The notes beneath the pieces were generated by a model. That model did no database searches. It was not told the origin of the DNA and saw nothing but the letters and a program-made list of their open reading frames with translations. A program made the translations under genes and the position numbers. A stretch of DNA of 64,000 nucleotides from Blastomyces gilchristii SLH14081 (taxonomy: Eukaryota > Ascomycota > Eurotiomycetes > Onygenales > Ajellomycetaceae). The stretch lies in contig NW_003101678.1 of the NCBI RefSeq assembly GCF_000003855.2, positions 3,158,484 through 3,222,483 on the forward strand. The letters run 5' to 3'. Below are positions 25,545 to 35,779 of this stretch, piece after piece; the stretch's first letter is position 1, and each line of letters opens with the position of its first letter.

Positions 25545-26285
25545 GGTTTCTAGTTTCTGATATTTGAAATTGTCTTGCTCTTTTCCTTTTCTTTTTCTTC
25601 TTCAATTGTTTCCCTTCTACCCAAGTAGGAGAGATATCAATAGAATATAAAAAAAAATTGTCGGGGTCGTAGGGGACGTCGTCGTCAAGTCGTCGTCGTC
25701 GGGTGTTGGGAATATCAGCCAGGACAATATAGGGGGTCACGAAGGAAGATTTAGAGAAACGAAGGACGCGATAATTGGCGACGTTCTTTGATGATTGTCT
25801 TTCTCTTTTGTAATTTCACACACACAGATCAACTGTGAGCGATGAGAGGGGGGAGGTGGGGGAGGGGAAGACAGAGAGGGGGAGTTGGACGGGCGGAGAG
25901 CAGAATCTGACCAAGGCAGACGGAAGAGAGTGTATACAGGTTTTCCTGGAGGAGGCAAGATTCTGACACACGCGAAAAGGAGTGACGAGAACAGCAAGGA
26001 GGCAAGCAGGTTGGCAGGCGCACTTTGAAGGAGCGAAAAGTGCACAGCAACAAAAGGATGGAAAGCGAAGAAGAAGAAGAACAAGAACGCGGGAGAGCGG
26101 GCAGGGAAGAAGCCGAAAGGAGAGGCGGCGGTATATATGTAACTAAAGGAGAGGAGAGAGTAAGAGAGAATAATAGAAGAGAGAAGAGAAGAAGAGAAAG
26201 AAAGACATAACTGTGTCAGGAGGACTGGCTGATGTCCGTCGTCGTCTCCCAGCATAAAAGTGAACGAGGGATGTGAAATGAGCCA

Positions 26286-26400
26286 AGCCCGCGGGCTGGG
26301 CTGGGCTGCGATGGGCTGCAACCGGGCTGCAACCGGGCTGTTCTTAGGGTGTTCTTAGGCTGTGATAGGCTGCTATCGGCTGCTATAGGCTGCCATGACA
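26286..26400. repeat. Degenerate tandem GGCTG-based repeat
   Basis: A run of short related units: GGGCTG repeated, then two copies of GGGCTGCAACC, two of TTCTTAGG(G/C), and three GGCTGCTAT(A/C)-like units. Not coding. Confidence 0.7.
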
Positions 26401-28910
26401 GGCGGGTTCCTGGTTCCTGGCAGCGTGAAACAAGCCAGGAGCAGCCCTGGAAACCTGGAAACCCCCCGTCCAGCAATAAATAATACTAGATACGTCCATA
26501 CATCCATACGTACCAACACGATGGGAACGGAAACACGAGGGATTGTTTCACTCTCATCAAAGTATACATCGTTTTCTCTTTATTAAACATCAAAGTTGAC
26601 GCACACTATCATATTAATGAACAATACATACATACATTCCACTCGATGCCGGCATGGCATGTTCCTCCACATTAACTTAGCTCCTGAGATTGAGATTGAC
26701 TCGGCGCCCGCCCATGGAAACAGCCCGTCTTAGCCAGGTACCGCAACCTTCTTGTATATACGGTACTGTGTCTGTACCAGGGTTTTCCAAGCGGCCTAGC
26801 CTCACACTAATCAGCCCCCGGCGCCCCACCGCCCCGAGCCTAATAAGACAGGCTACGTTCGTGCGTGCAGCTGCCAAGCGACACGGAAGATTAGCAGCTG
26901 CACGCCCGCTCACGCTTCCGTGGATATCAGATAGGGATTGGAGACCTCAGACAGATCAAGTCCTGTGGTGTGTGGAAGTCGAATACATATGTGTATATAT
27001 ATATATGCCTACAGCTTGATATCCTCGCTATTAACAGACATATGCTCATTACATCTACATGTACATGTACTGTGTACGTATACAGGATCTAGGTGTGTTC
27101 ACAATCACCTGTCAGACTGATACATGCCTGGCCTGCCCCTCCCTCCCAGTCGCTGCAGTCAGGGGCCTGTCTTACCCAGCTTTCCAGGACCAAGTCCCTG
27201 CCAACCACGCCCTGGCTGCTGGCCCGTTTGCACCCACTGCCGCCCCTCCCTATTATTGGCTGGCCTCGTTAAATGAGAAATGTGCTGGTCGTTTTTTATT
27301 TTCTTTTTTTGTTTCTTGGTTTTGGTTTCTGACAAACCTGTATTCCGTTTACGCAGTTTATTTTACAACTCCAACTAGTTGTCACAGTACGGAGTACAGA
27401 GTATGCGCTGGACCCTTGCTGTGATGTGATGACGGTGATGTGTTTCTCTGCCAGCCAGTTAAGTTACGGAGTAGTTACGCTGTACGCAGCGCACGTGTAC
27501 AGTCCAGTCAACACCGATCCCGACCAATCAAGTTAGCCTGTCCGTTTTCTCTCGTCTCATTTGATGAATAATGAATGTCTTGCATCTCACGCAAGTTGGT
27601 GGGATTTGAGATTTGTATTTGGGATTTGGAAGGTCTGTTAGTTTTGGCCTGCTGTTTTGTAAGAGATTTTTTATCCAGTACAACCCATCTACTAATAACT
27701 GACTCCTTCCATCATATCTTCAAAGAGGACGATAAATAATTTTTCCCAACAATGCGAAACAATTCCCTCCTACTCCGTACGTACAACTTTTTATCAATAC
27801 CATTGTCATGCAAGAGAAGAAGGGAAAAAAGCCGAAACGGCATTCGTTTGTCCAACCGCCCTACAGCTCCTGTCCGTTTCAGACCAACAAAACCTGTCCA
27901 CGTTCATGGGATTTTTTCTTTTTTTTCTTCTCTCTCTCTCTTTTTTTTTTTTTTTTTTTTTTTTTCCTTGTAACTAGTTAGTGGTGGACCTTACTTGCCC
28001 CCACCACCAAGAATTAAGATCAAGGATGAAACAATCCCACAAAACCATCCATATCCATATCCTGGGGAAATACTTCAAAAACGAGTTTTTAGTAGCTAGC
28101 TAACTTGCATGAATAATAATGGAGTGATGTATGTACTGTACATGTGAAGTACAACCTGTCAAGCACCGAGGAAACATAGAAGAAGGGAGATAAAAAAGAA
28201 GAAGCTGAACCTTCCATGAGCCGTCAGTAGTTATCCTTTAACAAGTTAATGAATGCACATATAGCGTACGGAGTACACGTACAGTACATGTGCTACCTAC
28301 CCTACCCGGCCCGACCGGGTAACTACTACTAGGTAGTTAGGGCCTACGGGCCTTTGGAGCCCCGACTGATCGCCATCATCAATCTCGTTTATCCACAAGA
28401 GAGAGATTAATTGTAGTTAGATGGATCGAGGAATTGGCCGAAATCTTGCCCCGTCAAATTCCTTGTCCTTTTTCCTCTTTTTTGCCTTTCCGGTGTCTGG
28501 GCCCGCGAATATACTGTATCATGGGGTATGAAATTGTTGCTCCTGCCATTCCCCTCGCCGTTTCAAATAACCTGGTTCTGATCTTGCCTAGGATTATCTA
28601 CTCTCTACGGAGTATGTATGTATATATACACACCAGACATCATCTCATCCATTATCACAATAGATATAGCGTATGTCATCTGTCTTCACCTCATCCCAAC
28701 AAATGTGAGACGGGAGATTGATGGTGATCATGATGGCGGCGATGATGATGTGCTAATTGAGCAAGATAAAAAAAGCCAAAGCTCGTCGACTGACCAGGCT
28801 AGACTAGATTTGCCTGATGGAGTTGAAAAGTAGTCATTGACCGGTGTAGAAAAGCAGGATGAAGAGAATGAATTAATGGAAGAACGAAATACTTCTGGTT
28901 CTTCTTCTTT

Positions 28911-28952
28911 CTTGCCTGCTTGCCTGCCTGCTTGCCTGCTTGCCTGCTTGCT
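28911..28952. repeat. TGCCTGCT tandem repeat
   Basis: About five near-perfect copies of an 8-base unit (CTTGCCTG phase). Microsatellite in intergenic DNA. Confidence 0.8.
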
Positions 28953-29696
28953 CTCTGACCACATCTGAGACCGTATATAAACAGGAGAGGGGGAGGATTT
29001 TGAGCCAAGCAGCCTGCCCACAGATCATCTTTTTTTAAAAGACCTAGTTTTTTGATCAAACTCCCTTATCACTACTGCAGCTTCGGATCTATACTTACCA
29101 GCAGCAGGATGCAGCGAATTTTTTACATTTGAGACAGCGCCCAGAGAACCCAATAATGCATGCGTTTTTGACAAGGATTAAGCAAGTTACAGTACTTGTT
29201 TGAGCAAACCCATGGGAGATGATTAGGTAGTTAGACAGTGATTCTACACAACAACATGCGAGTTGAGAAATTATTGTACAGTACATACATACGTACGGAT
29301 TAGATAGATAGGTAGGAGTATGAATACATATTGGAGTGGTTGCATCATCATGACATAGCGAACCGAAATAATCCAAACACAAAACCGAAAACTAAATAAA
29401 ATAAAAAATAAAAATAATACCAGGTTCAAACTTGTTGGTTAGGGTCAGCGCTTTTTGTTCTCTTGCGTCTCACTTGCATCTCAAATCTCAAGTCTCGATA
29501 TTTTCTCTCTCCCCTCAGCCTGCTGGTTGCAGTTATTTTATCAACCCAAAAAGGAAAAAAGAAAGAAAAGAAAAAGAAGAGGGGTTGAAATGAGACCCAA
29601 AAAAAAATAAAAAAATAAATAAAATAAAAAAAAAACCTCCAACTGTTAAACATTTAAAACATTAAAAGTCCGTTTAAAGCATATACAAACCCCCTT

Positions 29697-32513
29697 TTAG
29701 ATATCAACAACCCGGCACGACCCCGCCTCGCAGACAAGCAAGTAATTCTTCCCAGGCCGTACATCCCTCAGTAAAATATTGCGTCTCCGCAACCAGCTGG
29801 ATTTCCGCACGCTATCTGACACAGCAGCATCACTATCGCCGGCGGTGCGTACATCGATGATAGAAACGGCCGCAGTGGACGTGGACGCAGCCGCCCCGGC
29901 CTCCGCGCGTGCCCTGCGAATAACCACCTCACGCGCTAAGAGAGGAGAGGCCGCTACTACCGGCACGGGCACCGGCGCCGCCTCGCCCGCGGCATTCTCC
30001 TCCATCTTCATCTCGACATCGCCCGCATCCTCGCCTTTAGCTTCAGCGGCTTCGCCCTGATCACTCTGCCCAATCACGCCCACAATCCCCTTCACGCCCA
30101 CCTCTAGCCCGACAATGACATCCAGCAGCCCGACGAAGAGGAATGGGTGCTGCATGATCTCCACTGCGAAGGCGTTGACGGTCTCCCGCGCCAGGCGCTT
30201 GTAGGTGTCGTCTTCGAGGAGGGTGGAGAGGCGGAGGAGGTTTTGCGCTATGACGCCGTTGGGTGAGGGGGTTGAGGCGTCTGTGCCGGTTTTGAGACGG
30301 AAGAGCGGGGCGGGGTGTGCGGAGGCTTGATGGATGGTTGAAGGGGTGGTGTAGTAGCCTGTAGAAGAGGATGGGGCTGGGGTGGATTCGGTGGTTGTGC
30401 TGGTTCTTGGGGAGGGGGTAGGGGTAGGGCCTTGGGCGAGGAAGTATGTGTTTAGGTATTCTGATAAGGGGGGAGTGGTTGTTAGATTGATCAGTTTTGA
30501 TAGGACCACATTATTTATATCGAGGGTGGGTGATTTTTGTGAACTTACGTTGTAGCTGCTCTGCAAATTGCAGATAGCCATCATCAAACGTCGCTTCGTA
30601 GAGATCAATAAGTCCAGAGGCGAGATATGAATAGTCGTCAGCGAAGCCGGGAGTATCCCCCCTCTCACCGTCGCGGTAGATGCGCCAGAGTTGACCGGAT
30701 GCAGGGTCAAAGAGGTTCTGCCTGATAAACTTCGCTGCGTTCTCCGCGGCCAGCCTGAATTCCTGTGCCTTGGCTCTATCCACATTCTCAAGTACAACAC
30801 TACATTTGGCCAGCGCGCCGATGGCAAGCCCGTTCCACGAGACGATAATCTTATCATCTAGCCCTGGACGCACCCGCTTGCTCTCGCGATATTCACGCAA
30901 TTTCTCTCTAGAGGCCTTGATAATCTTAACAACCTCCTCCTCGCTTAATCCGAACTCCTTCGCAAGTTTTGCGGGGGTAACTTTGATGCTGAGAACGTTT
31001 TGGTTTATGAACTCATCATGTGGATCATTTCCTCGCGCGACGTTTCCATCTGGTAACACCCCCCAGTGACGAGCACATACGTCCGCATCTCGCTGGCCAA
31101 GAATCTGTTTGAATTCCTTATGTGTCCAGACGTAAAATGCCCCTTCTCTCTTGTCCGTGTCGCTCGGGGTGGGTAGGCTGTCCGCGTCTTCTGATGAATA
31201 AAAGCCACCTGTCGGTGACAATATTGGCGGACTTGTGATATATGTTGCGATATCATATATGGCACCCAGTAACTCTGGGTTGTGAGCAGAGTCAAAAGCG
31301 TCAACGTAAACATTCAGCAGCTGGGCTTGGTCGTAGAGCATTTTCTCAAAATGGGGTAGACTCCAGTCTGCCGTTACGCTATATCGTGCAAATCCATGTC
31401 CGATCTGGTCATGGATACCTCCCCGGGACATGTAAATAAGGGTTTTGGTAGCCATTTCAAGAGCACGGGCGCATTCATCATACCCAACAATGTCGGAGAC
31501 GGCACTGGGATATCTAGAAAGATTAATCAGGAAGCTCAAATTGGCCGGAGTGGCGAATTTAGGTGCTCTGGAGAATCCCCCATTGACAGGATCAAACCGC
31601 GACGCAAAATGCTGATACGATTCCTCCAGCAGCTCAACCTCAAGATCCTCATCCGCATCCGCAGCCTTCTGCTTAGAGTGGGTACCCTCTTCTGCAAATT
31701 CACGGAGCTGCTTCGTAATATCTTTTGCACTTTCACGACACCTCAATTGTTGTGTCTGCCACACATCTCGCAGCTTTTCTAAGATGTCGATGAAGGTAAC
31801 ATGCCCCTCTCCGCCGAGTGCGGGCAACGTACTGGAATGTGGACCCGGCCAGTATGTGCCTCCAAAGACCGGTTCTAGATCCGGCGTGAGGAAAACGTTT
31901 AACGGCCACCCGCCAGAACCAGTGGTGGCCTGCACATAGTTCATGTATACTTCATCGATATCTGGGCGTTCTTCTCGGTCCAGTTTTATAGGGATAAATG
32001 ACTTGTTCAGTATTGCCGCAACTTCAGGAGACATAAAAGACTCTTTCTCCATAACATGACACCCTAAGTCCGAATGTGTCAGTTACGTCGCTGCTTCCAG
32101 GGTACAATAACAGGATCGAGTTACCGACAGTGACATGCAGAATATCCAATACTCAGGAAGACCATGCGGTTGAGTTTTTTAGCTAAGGTAATTGCTTCTG
32201 AATCCCACATTTGCCAGGCGACTGGGTTATTCATGTGGCCGCGAACCTAGACGAAGAAATTAACACACTTTTTCTATTTGCGTAATAGCTATTCCACCCT
32301 TTCTCATAGATTGGTGGGTGTATTCACATAAGGCGATTTGCTCTGACTGAGGCGATTGACAAGCTCATGCGCCAGTCCAGTTCCCGCCCCCGCCTCTGAT
32401 GCTCGTCTCTGCGATAAGGAAGCCATGCCGACGGTTGCCCTGAAGTTTCGTACAGAGGACCGTCTTCCAATTTTATAAAAATTTATCCTTGCAGCCGAAG
32501 ATATAATGTTCAT
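29697..32513 (-). CDS. SPATA20/YyaL-type protein (thioredoxin-like DUF255 plus six-hairpin barrel)
   Basis: Four exons (32513-32328, 32246-32129, 32063-30549, 30460-29697) give 860 aa. The thioredoxin-like N-terminal domain begins K-S-P-Y-V-R-G-H-M-N-N-P-V-A-W and carries the family's C-H-W-C-H motif at residues 100-104, rebuilt across intron 2, then M-E-K-E-S-F. The rest resembles the N-acylglucosamine-2-epimerase-like barrel (G-S-G-G-W-P-L-N-V-F; H-F-E-K-M-L-Y-D-Q-A; G-T-D-A-S-T-P-S-P-N-G). Function is not established in the family; a redox role is inferred. The chosen start gives an Arg/Ser-rich, acid-poor leader like a mitochondrial presequence; an alternative Met is at 32426. Intron 2 uses the weak donor GTCGGT. 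A SINE sits about 70 bp upstream of the start. Confidence 0.88.
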
Positions 32514-32584
32514 AGAACGGATACGTTCCCGTGTCAGTATATATGCGTTTGATCTGAGTGACGATTGTTTAGTACAGTACAATG

Positions 32585-32938
32585 GTTAATGCGGCCACCT
32601 GGTAGCGCCTTGGCGTGGGAAACCAAGGCGAGTGGGTTCGAAACCCGCAGGGGATACATTAAATCCGGAACTCAAGCACCTCAGGTTCCTAATAAATACA
32701 GAGGTGTACAAATCGCTCCAACAAATCGCTCTATGTTCCTGGGATGGGAAGTTATTATCGCATGTATTTAATTGTCACTCCTTTGTATTTCCTATGTTCT
32801 TGTTATCTTGGCGTGGTCTCAACACCTGTATTTCCTCCTGTATAACCAACACTTGGCCTGTATTTAACATCACGCAAGGACCCATCATAAGCTCCGCTTG
32901 CATATGAGTATAATGGAAGAATAATAATAATAAATAAT
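32585..32938 (+). mobile_element. tRNA-derived SINE with 14-bp target duplication
   Basis: A 354-bp insertion flanked by the exact direct repeat AGTACAGTACAATG (32571-32584 and 32939-32952). The 5' part is tRNA-like: a B-box match GGTTCGAAACC (32635-32645; consensus GGTTCGANTCC) set in a T-arm-like stem (GTGGG/CCCGC), and an anticodon-arm-like stem CCTTGG/CCAAGG. The acceptor ends do not pair, so it is not a tRNA gene. The 3' end is an (AAT)n tail. The last 50 or so bases match the 3' end of the LINE at 13,322-13,375. Probably transcribed by RNA polymerase III and mobilised by that LINE family; both are inference. Confidence 0.85.
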
Positions 32939-32952
32939 AGTACAGTACAATG

Positions 32953-33884
32953 CAGACAGGGCTTCAAGTGTAGGGAGTTGGCAAGGTGCCTCAGTGGAAC
33001 TGAGGGGAAACTCGTTTGTGCTTATTCTTTGTTTTAGCTGTACTCTCCAGCAACGTAGAAGTGCAAGATATAAAAAAAATGATAAGGTGAGGATATTCCG
33101 GCCCTCATGCCAATCCTATGCCTTGAGGACGGTTGGATGGCTCCAGCGAAAAGTGATGACTTGCGCTAAGAATTTAAGCTGAAATGCTAATACCGGCATT
33201 AAGTATTGCCGTTCCATCCCTTAATTAAGAGGGTAGGGAGTCTCTAGGGGCTTATAGAGGCCAATGCGCCTAGCTTGCCTAGCTCACTGCCTAAATCCTA
33301 GGTGGTGTGGCCTGGAGATTTATTACACTAGTAAGCATATTTCAGTATAAATTCTTAGTGTGGAGACAAAACTTTTTGCAGGGACTCGTACGGAGTACTT
33401 CAGTTTAGATAACGGCAACATCGGGCTGAGGAAATCCAATGACGGGAACTGCCCAACTGTAGGCTACTGGGGCAAAAGAGCTCAGTCACCACCAGCGCAC
33501 TGCTGGTAGAAGGGCCGATCAACCCGGGGACCCTAGCACGTGATATAAATTCTCACCCCACTGGAGAGCTTCGGGTTGCGCCCGAACTGCACAGGATACG
33601 ATACCATATTAAACAGAATGAGTATTTGTATTTTATTCATTTCTACACAATGCAGCATGGATGAAGACCGTTTGATGATACCCTTGCGGGCTTGTACTGG
33701 AAGGCTTCCCCACCCACCATTTACAACGAATTGCTGTGTCTGATCAGAACATAGCTGTAGAAGAGGATTTAGTGCGTAGTCCACATAACAAGCATCTGGC
33801 GCAGGGATTCAACAGGGAGACATTAGATTTTATCTTTCCATTCATGAATATCTTTCATATTTCTTCACAAGTATTTACCGAAAT
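32953..33884. other. Intergenic, no gene recognised
   Basis: Sequence between the SINE and the 3' end of the WD40 gene. Short open frames only. One TACGGAGTA copy is at 33389-33397. The right part should hold the WD40 3' UTR. Confidence 0.5.
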
Positions 33885-35254
33885 CTAGTCGTGGCCCATC
33901 AATTCCGCAAGTTCTCTCTCCTCTTCCTCCGTTAATAGTGATGTAGGGATATCATTCACCTCTTCGTCCTCCTGAGCTGTACTTTCAGCCTTTGCTTTGG
34001 CCGCTTCAAGCTGAGTTGGGTCAAGCGACCACTGTCGTATCGTGGCATCAATGCTGATACTAACAACAGTTGACCCAACTAGTAGGAGCCCACTAACTTC
34101 TTCAAAATGGCCAGAGTATGTATGGTGCAATTTTCCAGTCTTCAGCCAGTTAGCAAACGAAATATACCTGAAAGGAAGACGAGAGGAAAAAAGCTGCTAA
34201 CTCACCGCACGATTCCACACGCGCACTTCCTCATCCCGACATCCCGTTACCACCCAGCCGCCCCGTTCATGCACAACAACATCCCTGACAAAGTCTGGAT
34301 GTTCTAACGTCATATCTGTTTTCCATTTCGACTCCCTAGAGATGCATTTGGCAGTTTTATCCGCCGAAGCTGTCCATAGGTCGCCATCTGCATCGAAGAA
34401 AAGCTTATAAACGCTTGTCTCATGTTCCAGGATTGGTTCTGAAAGGGACTGTTCCTTGAATGGGGCGGAAAGTGGGAAATGTCGAATGCTACGATCACTT
34501 CCTGAACTGAAGACAGTAATTCGGGTCGGGTCTTCATCGGAAACAAGAGGGTCGATGGCGAGGTGTAGCACTCCACGGCTATAATCTCTAAAGACATGTA
34601 ATCTTTCACCCGTGCGGATGCTCCAGATTATGATTTCACCATCGGCGCCGCCGGATAGGAGTAAATCCTCACCATCAAGCCTCTGGGATACGACGGTCTT
34701 TACGAAGTCGGCGTGGCCCTTGTATCTCTGTCTTAGCGTTCGCGAAGCAACGTCCCAGCTCCATATCGTCTTATCCCAGCACCCAGCAAAGATAGTTGTG
34801 CCGTCGGGGGAGAAGCAAATACTCGTTAATGGGGCAGTCGGCCCCCGATAAAGTGCTGTAGTTTTACCTGTCTTTTAACCCAGATAACAATCAGCTTCGA
34901 AGGAGGTTTGAAGACAATAAAAGTAAAAAATAAAAACACATCTCTACCCATACCATGACCAACACGGATTGTGCTCACCTACTTCAAGCACCACTTTTCT
35001 GAGAAGCCCTGCACTCTCAGCAACGTAGATAGAGGAGTTGCTGGAGGGATCAGCGACAATTGCTAGTAGTTTGCTTTGAAGTTTGATAGGGTCTCCATTC
35101 GAATTTTCTGATTTCTCAGCCTTGCGACGGATTTCCTCCAGAGAAGTGCTCGGGGGAAGTCAGCATCCTGGCCAACTTCAGCTGCGGTATGGGGGGTAGA
35201 AGGGAAGACCAACTCTGTCTGAAAGAAGTCATCCCGATGTGAAGACTGAGCCAT
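33885..35254 (-). CDS. WD40-repeat protein (375 aa)
   Basis: Four exons (35254-35214, 35148-34979, 34867-34206, 34139-33885) give 375 aa. Repeats are visible as F-S-P-D-G-T-T-I-F-A-G-C-W-D-K-T-I-W-S-W-D, G-G-A-D-G-E-I-I-I-W-S, S-G-S-D-R-S-I-R-H-F, T-A-S-A-D-K-T-A-K-C and T-G-C-R-D-E-E-V-R-V-W, then S-G-H-F-E-E-V. An acidic tail ends E-L-M-G-H-D. This is a small beta-propeller, so a protein-binding scaffold; the partner cannot be told from sequence and no specific ortholog is claimed. The start was chosen because a 65-bp intron (donor GTTGGT, branch-like GCTGAC, acceptor GAG) restores the frame. The gene is divergent from SCD6 across 525 bp. Confidence 0.8.
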
Positions 35255-35779
35255 CGTTGCAAAATAACCCTTCACCTAGAGGCTCACAAAGCCACCTGGG
35301 ATATCCAGATTGTTAAAATTCCAGTCGAATTGTGTATCCCTCTTTACACTGTGAATTGAGCAATCTTCCTCCCGCCAGGACCCCGCTATATATGGAGAGA
35401 CAAACAGTACAAACAGCGCTAGTCCTGACTAGGCTAGATCTCCAGCTGCTCAAGCGGCGCTTCCGCCTTCCCGTAGCGAGCCTTTTTCCACAACCAAAAC
35501 GAGCTCTGCTGGATTTTCACTTCATCTTCCCATCTTCCATCTTCCATCTTCCATCTTCCATCTTCCTCTTCTCCTTCGCTTCCTCTATCCACACAACCTA
35601 CCCCCATCTCCCTCCACCCCCCTTAATTCAGCTCTCAAATTCGCCTCTCTCACACAATCCCCTCCTGTTTTCATTACCTGTTGTCTTCTTCCGTTGTTCG
35701 CCTCGTCGCTCCTCTGGCGTTCGAAGTACTGTTCTCTTTCCGCTGAGTTGCGCGACTACGCGCAGAACCTTCATTCATC
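35255..35779. promoter_or_regulatory. Divergent promoter region between WD40 gene and SCD6
   Basis: The 525 bp between two start codons on opposite strands. The SCD6 side has a pyrimidine-rich stretch with about five tandem copies of TTCCATC (35,530-35,566), typical of fungal 5' leaders. No factor site is assigned. Confidence 0.6.

Larger units (their letters stand above)
25545..29696. other. About 4.1-kb gene-free stretch
   Basis: No open frame here has domain content, codon texture or splice structure supporting a gene. The left part should contain the CAP gene promoter. Features seen: degenerate GGGCTG repeats (26,286-26,400), five exact copies of TACGGAGTA or its complement (27388, 27465, 27771, 28267, 28606), a pyrimidine/poly-T run (27,930-27,965), a TGCCTGCT tandem (28,911-28,952) and several GTACAGTAC palindrome-like words. 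The right end (29,400-29,696) is A/T-rich and probably the 3' UTR of the next gene. Confidence 0.55.

Noticed and set aside
25104..25553. 149-aa open frame on the plus strand opposite the CAP gene
   Set aside because: Shadow of the GC-rich, Pro-rich exon; Gly/Val/Arg low complexity with no domain.
25737..26321. 194-aa minus-strand open frame upstream of the CAP gene
   Set aside because: Low-complexity Ser/Phe/Pro translation of purine-rich leader DNA; no domain, no splice support.
26690..27019. 109-aa plus-strand open frame in the gene-free stretch
   Set aside because: No domain, overlapped by an equally long antisense frame, and ends in AT microsatellite DNA.
32590..32665. Possible tRNA gene
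   Set aside because: The T-arm and B box are good but the acceptor strands do not pair. The unit has a LINE-like tail and a 14-bp target duplication, so it is a SINE head.
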